DNA from: Acidobacteriota bacterium
GTDB lineage: Bacteria > Acidobacteriota > Terriglobia > Acidiferrales > UBA7541
Length of the DNA: 58,727 nt
Assembly (NCBI GenBank): GCA_013289955.1
Contig: JABCYZ010000039.1
Coordinates: 1 to 58,727 of the forward strand
Reading direction: 5' to 3'
The position numbers were made by a program, and so were the translations under genes. Positions 53,313 to 58,727 of the stretch are shown piece by piece. Positions within the stretch are counted from its first letter, which is position 1. Each line of letters starts with the position of its first letter. Below the pieces are notes generated by a model. That model worked only from the letters and a program-made list of their open reading frames with translations. It had not been told where the DNA came from and ran no database searches.

Positions 53313-54620
53313 ATGAGAGTGCTTCAGCGCTGCCTTCTTGTTTTCTGCGTCTTTCTTTTCTTCTCGTCCCGTTTGCCTTCGCAGCAAGCTTCGCAACCGG
53401 CACAGGTGATAGTGATTCGCGCGGGAAGGCTGGTTGATGTAGACGCTGGCCGTTTGCTTGGCAATCAGACGATCGTGGTGCGCGGCGGCAAGATCGAGGC
53501 TATCGGAGAAAATCTTCCCGTGCCGGCGGGCGCAACCGTCATCGACCTTTCGAAAATGACCTTGCTTCCCGGCCTCATCGACTGCCACACGCACCTGGCC
53601 GATGGAGCCCGCGACTCCGATCCGATTTCTCAACTGAAGAAGACAGCAGCGCAGGTCGCGCTCGAATCCGTACCCAACGCGCGGGTCACACTGGAATCTG
53701 GATTCACAACCGTGCGCGATGTGGGAGTTTACCGCGCGCTCGGCGACGTCGCGCTGCGCGATGCGATCAATCACGGTTATATCGCGGGGCCGCGAATGTT
53801 CGTCGCTGGAGCGTATATCACCATCACCGGCGGGGCAGGCGCGATGACGGGTTTCGCTCCCGACATTCAGCTTCCGTGGGATTTGCACTACGGCGAAGCC
53901 AACAGTCCGTGGGAAGTTAGACAAAAAGTGCGGTTGCTCGCACACGACGGAGTGGATCACATCAAAGTGCTCTCCACTGGCGCTGTGCTTACGCACGGGA
54001 GCAATCCAAACTCAATCGAGTTCACCCCCGAGGAACTCGAAGCCGCCGTGGATGAAGCCAGGCACTTCGGTCTGCGCGTCGAAGCGCATGCGCACGCTCC
54101 CGAAGGCATCAAGAACGCGATCCGGGCGGGTGTCGCTTCCGTCGAGCACGCCACGCTCATCGACGACGAAGGCATTGCCCTTGCGAAGGAGCACGGCACT
54201 TACCTCGACATGGACATTTACGATGAGGAGTGCATCCAGGAAGACGGAAAGAACGGCGGCGCGCCGGCGGATTTTCTCGAACACGATCGCGGGCTGGGCG
54301 AAGCGCAGCGCCAGCGTTTCATGAAAGCTGTCCGGGCGGGCGTCAAAATGTCGTTTGGGACCGACGCGGGAGTCTGTCCCTACGACGCCGCGCCCCGCCA
54401 GTTTGGGTTTATGGTGAAATACGGCATGACGCCGATGCAAGCGATCCAGGCGGCCACCCGCAACGCGGCCGATCTGCTGGGAAAATCGGAGTTGCTCGGC
54501 TCCCTCCAGCCAGGGAAATACGCCGACATCATTGCCGTACCAGGCGATCCGCTCGCCGACGTTCGCGCTCTCGAGCATGTGGGCTTTGTGATGAAAGAAG
54601 GAAAAATCTACAAGCAGTAG
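53313..54620 (+). CDS. Secreted amidohydrolase (imidazolonepropionase/prolidase-like)
   Basis: The 435-residue protein has a Sec signal (residues 1-22, cleaved near LPSQQA) and an amidohydrolase-1 TIM barrel. Metal-binding motifs are DCHTHLAD, RVEAHAHA and SVEHATLID, with the catalytic Asp in FGTDAGVCPYD. The active-site Lys candidate is in HIKVLSTGAV. Exported members of this family in Acidobacteria are often X-prolyl dipeptidases or cyclic-amide hydrolases, so the natural substrate could be a peptide. The gene begins 42 bases after aconitase on the same strand, with no terminator visible in the short gap. Confidence 0.92.
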   Translation: MRVLQRCLLVFCVFLFFSSRLPSQQASQPAQVIVIRAGRLVDVDAGRLLGNQTIVVRGGKIEAIGENLPVPAGATVIDLSKMTLLPGLIDCHTHLADGARDSDPISQLKKTAAQVALESVPNARVTLESGFTTVRDVGVYRALGDVALRDAINHGYIAGPRMFVAGAYITITGGAGAMTGFAPDIQLPWDLHYGEANSPWEVRQKVRLLAHDGVDHIKVLSTGAVLTHGSNPNSIEFTPEELEAAVDEARHFGLRVEAHAHAPEGIKNAIRAGVASVEHATLIDDEGIALAKEHGTYLDMDIYDEECIQEDGKNGGAPADFLEHDRGLGEAQRQRFMKAVRAGVKMSFGTDAGVCPYDAAPRQFGFMVKYGMTPMQAIQAATRNAADLLGKSELLGSLQPGKYADIIAVPGDPLADVRALEHVGFVMKEGKIYKQ

Positions 54621-54662
54621 AACGGGCGCAGATGCTTTTCGGAAGATGAGCGGGGGGCCTGC

Positions 54663-56066
54663 CTAAGTGCGCCCTTCCTTCCTCTGCGCCAGAACGAGGC
54701 CGCGCGGCGTCGGTAAGAGAAGCACGGAGATCAGCCCCTCCGCTTCTAGCTTGAGCGCGCCTTCGCGAACTGTTTTCATCAGCGAACTCGCATCGTGCAT
54801 AAGGATAAGACCGTGGGGATTCATCTGCGGGAGAAACTTGCGAACCTCCTGCTCGCGAAGCGGCGCGTCGCTGTCGCAGAAGAGAAGATCGATACGGCCC
54901 TCGACTTTCATCTCGAGGCTGGATTCGTTGCGCGCGTCAATCCACTGACTCAGTCCTGAAGCGCCGAAGCGCTGCTCGGCGAGCGTGAAAACCTTCCGGT
55001 CGTACTCGCACGTGATGACGCGGCCGAAACCGTTGGATTTGAGTCCTTCCGCGAATCGCAGGGTGCTCAGCCCGGAAAAAGTGCCGGTCTCCACAATGAG
55101 CTCCGGCTTGATCGTAGTGACAATGGCCTTCAGAAAATCGAGCACCTCGACTTCCGCGCTCATCGAATCGTACATGTGCCAGCGTTCGGGATGCGGGCAT
55201 TCCGGCGTGGGACGATGATATTCCGGCTGGAGAACGTCGCCGCGCGAGGCGATGTGCTCTACGATGCGGTGCTCTTTTTTTTCGCCATGGAACCGGCTCT
55301 TAATACGCCAAAGTAACACCGCGCCAAGAAGGATCGAAACAACGCTCGCCGTCTGGGCGTTGGACATGCCGAAAAACGAGCGCGGATTGATGCGAATAAA
55401 TTCGATGAGGAAGCGGGCGATGCCTGTGAGAATCAGGTAATTGCAAAAAATTTCTCCTTTGGCTTTGGGTCCCTTGAGAGATTTCGTCCCCATGTGCCAA
55501 AGGAACCCGGCGATGGCCAGCCAGATGAAAAATTCGTAGAGCGGAGTCGGATGCACCCGCTCGGTCGTCGGGACAAGCCCGTTTGGAAAACTCATGCCCC
55601 AAGGGAGCGATGTCGGGACGCCATAGTCTCCATCGCCGGAGAGCAGGCAGCCAATGCGTCCGATGGCGTAGCCGACGCATGCAGCGGGCGAGCAAATATC
55701 CAGAAACTCGAGAATCGGGATCTTTGCCCATCGCGCCAGAATCACCAGCGCGATAAATCCGCCAAGGAAACCGCCAAACCAGGCGAAGCCGTAGCGGCTG
55801 AAGAGCTGCGGCCACGGGTCTGCGAAAAATTCATGCGGACTTTCGAGCACGTGATAAAGCCGAGCTCCAATCAAACCCGCAAGGCCCGCGATTCCAATGA
55901 TCAGGAAACCTTCGTCTTTTTCGTTTCTGGCGGAAATGCCTTTGAGCTGCGGCCTGCGGCGGTTGAAATCGGCCTGTAAAACGTACGCTGCGGCAAGCAT
56001 GCCGAGCGCAACCATCAACCCAAACGTGGGTATGGCCAGGGGACCGAGATGCAGGAAAGGGATCAT
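54663..56066 (-). CDS. lgt: Prolipoprotein diacylglyceryl transferase fused to a class I methyltransferase
   Basis: The 467-residue protein joins two domains. Residues 1-258 are Lgt, the inner-membrane enzyme that transfers diacylglycerol to the lipobox Cys of prolipoproteins. It has about seven hydrophobic segments, GARLYHVLESP near residue 67, and the signature GRIGCLLSGDGDYGVPT at 136-152, a variant of the usual GRxGNFxNGE. From about 295 a SAM-dependent methyltransferase domain follows, with motif I VETGTFSG at 325-332, acidic motif CEYDRK and LLFCDSD. No in-frame stop separates them. I chose the ATG at 56066, which gives the normal Lgt N-terminus, over 56111. The partner domain's substrate is unknown. 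Confidence 0.9.
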   Translation of the reverse strand: MIPFLHLGPLAIPTFGLMVALGMLAAAYVLQADFNRRRPQLKGISARNEKDEGFLIIGIAGLAGLIGARLYHVLESPHEFFADPWPQLFSRYGFAWFGGFLGGFIALVILARWAKIPILEFLDICSPAACVGYAIGRIGCLLSGDGDYGVPTSLPWGMSFPNGLVPTTERVHPTPLYEFFIWLAIAGFLWHMGTKSLKGPKAKGEIFCNYLILTGIARFLIEFIRINPRSFFGMSNAQTASVVSILLGAVLLWRIKSRFHGEKKEHRIVEHIASRGDVLQPEYHRPTPECPHPERWHMYDSMSAEVEVLDFLKAIVTTIKPELIVETGTFSGLSTLRFAEGLKSNGFGRVITCEYDRKVFTLAEQRFGASGLSQWIDARNESSLEMKVEGRIDLLFCDSDAPLREQEVRKFLPQMNPHGLILMHDASSLMKTVREGALKLEAEGLISVLLLPTPRGLVLAQRKEGRT

Positions 56067-56166
56067 GGATGGATGCGTGTCAGACTCCTTCGAGAGTATA
56101 CATGACACCATGTGCGGGCTCGGAGTGGGCGGACGAGGTCAGCGGGCCAGGGGCAAGGCAAAAGAA

Positions 56167-57504
56167 TTACTTGATGGGCTCGGGAGCGGGCGGTTGGCGC
56201 CGGTGAAGGGCGGCACCAAGAATGAGCCAGATGGCCAGGGCAATCCATTCGGCGTGAGTGAAGTGGCCCGGAAAAGCGGGCAGTAACTTCATAAGCAGAA
56301 GAAGCAAGGAAACACAGATGCCGAGGCCAGTAATGAAACGCAAGCGAAGACCCGGCTCGACGAGCCAGAAGGAAAGACACGCAGCGAGCCAGCCGAGTGC
56401 GGAGGCCATCGAACCGACTTCGGTGACGGGAACGAGGATGGCATCGCCGAGGAACAGCGCGACGAGAGTACCTAGGGTGATGCCGATGATGGCGACGGAC
56501 GGCGTGGAGAATTTTTCGTGGATGGTGGCAAAACCAGGAGCGATAGTTCCCCGGCGGGCATAGGCAAAAAGCAAGCGCGTGGAGGCGGCAAAATTCCCGT
56601 TGAAACACTGGAAAAGGCCAAAGAGCGCCATCACGAGAATAAGCTGAACGGGCCAGTGTTTGCCGAGGCCGTGTTCGAAGGCCACGGCGGTGGCGAAGCG
56701 TTTGCCGAGGAGAGTTTGCCAGGGGGCGATGTAGCCGACGGCCAAAATACAGAGAGCGTAGAAGAGCGCGCCGACGCCGAGAGCGAGGCCAATGGCCTGC
56801 ATGTAGCTGCTTGGGCGGAAGTCAGGGTTGGCTTCTTCGGCGTATTTGGGGGCAGATTCAAAACCGGTGAGGAAATACGGGACGATTTGCAGGGTGAGCA
56901 GGATCGAGAGGAACGGAGTCGGATGGAAAACGGGATGAAGGTTGGCGGGGTCGCCGCGAAATCCGCTGATGGCGACCAGGGCGAGGAAAATAACGAGGAC
57001 CATGCTCGTCATGGCTTTCTGGAAATTCGCGCTGAGGCGTATGCCGCGGTAGTTGATGGTGGCAAGAAGCAGTGTCAGCGCGATGCCAAGAATGAGCCGG
57101 GGGAGGAAAACCGGCTGCCCGGCGACGCGATACAGCTCGAAGGAATCAAGCGACGGGAAAATGTAAGCGGCGATTTTTCCGAGTGCGACAGCTTCCCAGG
57201 GACAAACGATGAAGTAAGCGAGAAGCATCATCCAGCCGGTAAAATAGCTGACGATGGGCGGGAAAACTTCGGCGGCGTATGCAGCTTCGCCGGCAGCGTC
57301 AGGCAGGCGCTTCACCCATTGGCCGTAGACATAGCCGACCGGCAGCAGAATGAATCCGCCGACGGCAAAACCAAGCGCGGCGCCAACAGGTCCGCCGCGA
57401 CCGAGCCAATCGTCCATAAGGACGAGCCAGCCGGTGCCGATCATGGTGCCGAATGCGAGAGCAAAGTAATCGTGCAGCCGAAGTTTGCGCGCTAGGACTG
57501 GCAT
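56167..57504 (-). CDS. APC-family amino acid/polyamine permease
   Basis: The 445-residue inner-membrane protein has about 12 hydrophobic segments and begins with LRLHDYFALAFGTMIGTGWL, the first-helix GTMIG motif of amino acid-polyamine-organocation transporters. Its ATG directly follows the TAG stop of the agmatinase gene with no gap, so the two form an operon. The context suggests uptake of agmatine, putrescine or arginine, but the permease itself does not reveal its substrate. A short, GC-rich gap separates it from the Lgt fusion gene. Confidence 0.92.
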   Translation of the reverse strand: MPVLARKLRLHDYFALAFGTMIGTGWLVLMDDWLGRGGPVGAALGFAVGGFILLPVGYVYGQWVKRLPDAAGEAAYAAEVFPPIVSYFTGWMMLLAYFIVCPWEAVALGKIAAYIFPSLDSFELYRVAGQPVFLPRLILGIALTLLLATINYRGIRLSANFQKAMTSMVLVIFLALVAISGFRGDPANLHPVFHPTPFLSILLTLQIVPYFLTGFESAPKYAEEANPDFRPSSYMQAIGLALGVGALFYALCILAVGYIAPWQTLLGKRFATAVAFEHGLGKHWPVQLILVMALFGLFQCFNGNFAASTRLLFAYARRGTIAPGFATIHEKFSTPSVAIIGITLGTLVALFLGDAILVPVTEVGSMASALGWLAACLSFWLVEPGLRLRFITGLGICVSLLLLLMKLLPAFPGHFTHAEWIALAIWLILGAALHRRQPPAPEPIK

Positions 57505-58455
57505 CTAGAGGACGCAGAGCAATTCATAGAGGAGATTGGCGGCGAGGAGCGAAGTGATTTCGCCAGTGTCGTACGGCGGGGAGACTTCGACGAGATCGCA
57601 TCCAATGATGTCGAGGCCCCGCAAGCTGCGAACGAGCTCGAGAATTTGGATGCTGGTCAGACCTCCAACTTGCGGGGTTCCCGTGCCGGGGGCATAAGCC
57701 GGATCCACTGCGTCGATGTCGAGAGTGACGTAGACGGGCCTGCCTCGGAACGCGCGCAGTTGACGCTCGACGATCGCCAGGCCCTTCTTGTGAAATTCCT
57801 CGGCGGTAACCATTCTCACTTTGTGAGCGCGGGCGAAATCAAAATCATCCTCGCCATAAACCTGTCCGCGAAGGCCGACCTGCAAGACACCGCCATCCAG
57901 CAGCAGTCCCTCTTCGAAGGCGCGGCGGAACGGCGTGCCATGAGAATACTTGCTGCCGAAATACTCGTCCCACAAATCGTTGTGTGCGTCGAATTGGATC
58001 AGAGAAACGGGGCCATGCTTTTTTGCGACCGCCCGGAGGATCGGAAGGCTGATAGAGTGATCGCCTCCCACGCAAACGCAACGCACTCCGGCTCGAAGAA
58101 GTGGCGCCATTCCCTTCTCAATGCGCAGAAACGTCTCCTCGATCGAAAGCGGATTCACGGGCAGATCGCCAAAGTCGGCAACGCGATACTTCCTGAAAGG
58201 GTTCACATGCAGGACCGGGTTCCACGGACGGATGATCGCGGATTGCACACGAATGTTCCTGGGGCCGAAGCGAGGACCGGGGCGATAGGTTGTGCCGCCG
58301 TCGAACGGCACGCCGAGGATGGCCACCTCCAGCTCCTCGGGCTCTGGGATGTGCGGCAGACGCATGAAGGTGGGGATTCCCGTGAAGCGAGCGTAGCTAA
58401 GTGCATCGAGCGGTTGAGGATGTGGCAAGCGAAAGGTGCGGCGGAGTTTAGGCAC
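57505..58455 (-). CDS. speB: Agmatinase/arginase-family ureohydrolase
   Basis: The product of about 316 residues hydrolyses a guanidino compound, probably agmatine to putrescine and urea. Both binuclear manganese motifs are intact: GGDHSISLP, QFDAHNDLWD, and TLDIDAVDPAYAPGTGTP. The N-terminal FDGGTTYRPGPRFGPRNIR is typical of agmatinases. The frame is open to an ATG at 58599, within the insertion sequence end, so I propose the GTG at 58455, which gives the family length. The next gene, an APC permease, starts right after the stop. The inserted element lies about 55 bases upstream of this start, so its native promoter may have been displaced. Confidence 0.9.
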   Translation of the reverse strand: MPKLRRTFRLPHPQPLDALSYARFTGIPTFMRLPHIPEPEELEVAILGVPFDGGTTYRPGPRFGPRNIRVQSAIIRPWNPVLHVNPFRKYRVADFGDLPVNPLSIEETFLRIEKGMAPLLRAGVRCVCVGGDHSISLPILRAVAKKHGPVSLIQFDAHNDLWDEYFGSKYSHGTPFRRAFEEGLLLDGGVLQVGLRGQVYGEDDFDFARAHKVRMVTAEEFHKKGLAIVERQLRAFRGRPVYVTLDIDAVDPAYAPGTGTPQVGGLTSIQILELVRSLRGLDIIGCDLVEVSPPYDTGEITSLLAANLLYELLCVL

Positions 58456-58516
58456 GGCGAGGCATCTTAGTTTCGCTGAGCGAGGGAAGTCAACGCGCGC
58501 CCGCGCCAGTGTCGCC

Positions 58517-58562
58517 GCAAAGTGAGAATGTCCGGTTTGTGCAAAGTAGAAATGTCCGGTTT
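58517..58562. repeat. Tandem 22-base direct repeats in the IS end
   Basis: The blocks 58517-58538 and 58541-58562 share GCAAAGT and AATGTCCGGTTT and differ only in a three-base middle (GAG versus AGA). They are separated by GT, giving a period of 24 bases. They probably are transposase-binding sites. Confidence 0.75.
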
Positions 58563-58582
58563 CATGGATGGCTGGGGGCCAC

Positions 58583-58727
58583 ATGGAAACGGAGCGCATT
58601 GCCTTGAGCCAACGAGAACGGGACCGACTGAAAGTGCTGCATGAGGTGCGGGAGGGGCACTTGACGCAGGTGGAGGCCGCTCGGCGGCTGAAGGTCAGCG
58701 ACCGGCAGGTACGGCGGTTGTTGATGC
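58583..58727 (+). CDS. Transposase N-terminus, helix-turn-helix part, partial
   Basis: The 48 codons visible from the ATG at 58583 encode LSQRERDRLKVLHEVREGHL followed by a helix-turn-helix ending AARRLKVSDRQVRRLL. This is the typical N-terminus of ISNCY-family transposases, in which an HTH precedes the DDE catalytic domain. The reading frame is open at the window edge, so integrity cannot be judged. Confidence 0.75.
   Translation, partial: METERIALSQRERDRLKVLHEVREGHLTQVEAARRLKVSDRQVRRLLM

Larger units (their letters stand above)
58510..58727 (+). mobile_element. Left end of an ISNCY-like insertion sequence, truncated by window edge
   Basis: The stretch contains an IS-like terminal region followed by the start of a transposase gene that runs off the window. 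The terminal region carries two copies of a GCAAAGT...ATGTCCGGTTT block (58517-58538 and 58541-58562), a pattern seen at the ends of ISNCY-type elements. The outer boundary cannot be fixed without the right end; position 58510 is approximate. Confidence 0.65.

Noticed and set aside
54624..54674. Inverted repeat GGGCGCA/TGCGCCC between the convergent amidohydrolase and Lgt genes
   Set aside because: Only seven bases per arm with a 37-base loop and no T-run; not convincing as a terminator.

Overview
The window looks like a chromosome segment of a soil-type member of the Acidobacteriota, judged from gene content. It has a very large Oar-like TonB-dependent receptor with an N-terminal carboxypeptidase-regulatory domain, an ASPIC/UnbV FG-GAP protein, many secreted enzymes with Sec or Tat signals, a periplasmic PQQ dehydrogenase and a CCAEP-tail radical SAM protein. 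The assignment is an inference; there is no rRNA or other phylogenetic marker here. I saw no tRNA, rRNA, CRISPR array or prophage.

Layout. 1-4.6 kb: the end of an MFS transporter, a PQQ/cytochrome c dehydrogenase and a quinone-oxidoreductase-like MDR protein. 4.6-14.75 kb (minus strand): a tightly packed eight-gene operon in the order acetoacetate-CoA ligase, two halves of a PEP-synthase-like phosphotransferase, biotin carboxyl carrier protein, biotin carboxylase, a pyruvate-carboxylase-type carboxyltransferase, a HAD phosphatase and an amidohydrolase. I read it as a candidate biotin-dependent pathway that activates and carboxylates a small ketone (acetone to acetoacetate to acetoacetyl-CoA). 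This is the most likely undescribed system in the window. 14.9-27.4 kb: a sugar locus with a Tat-exported sugar-isomerase-like protein, a Gfo/Idh/MocA oxidoreductase, a crotonase-fold protein, xylulokinase behind a palindromic operator, an SSS symporter with a 68-residue membrane partner, a secreted mutarotase and a GH31 glycosidase, followed by a phosphoesterase. 27.6-38.7 kb: the TonB receptor with its terminator, a TPR lipoprotein-like protein, an M28 peptidase, an NmrA-like protein, an FG-GAP protein and a LacI-family regulator. 38.8-47.2 kb: a Rieske oxygenase, methylmalonate-semialdehyde dehydrogenase, an SRPBCC gene behind a truncated ArsR gene, a HEGGH membrane protein, glucokinase, glucose-6-phosphate dehydrogenase, a HAD protein and an FKBP isomerase. 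47.4-58.7 kb: YggX, an ATP-grasp plus CCAEP-tail radical SAM pair, aconitase, a secreted amidohydrolase, an Lgt-methyltransferase fusion, an APC permease with agmatinase, and the left end of an insertion sequence cut by the window edge.

How the parts may work together. The minus-strand operon would convert a ketone to acetoacetyl-CoA at the cost of ATP. The sugar locus would import and process xylose- or glucose-containing oligosaccharides, and glucokinase with glucose-6-phosphate dehydrogenase feeds glucose into the pentose-phosphate or Entner-Doudoroff route. The remaining genes are mostly single metabolic or envelope functions. All functions are read from motifs and neighbourhood only; no database search was run.
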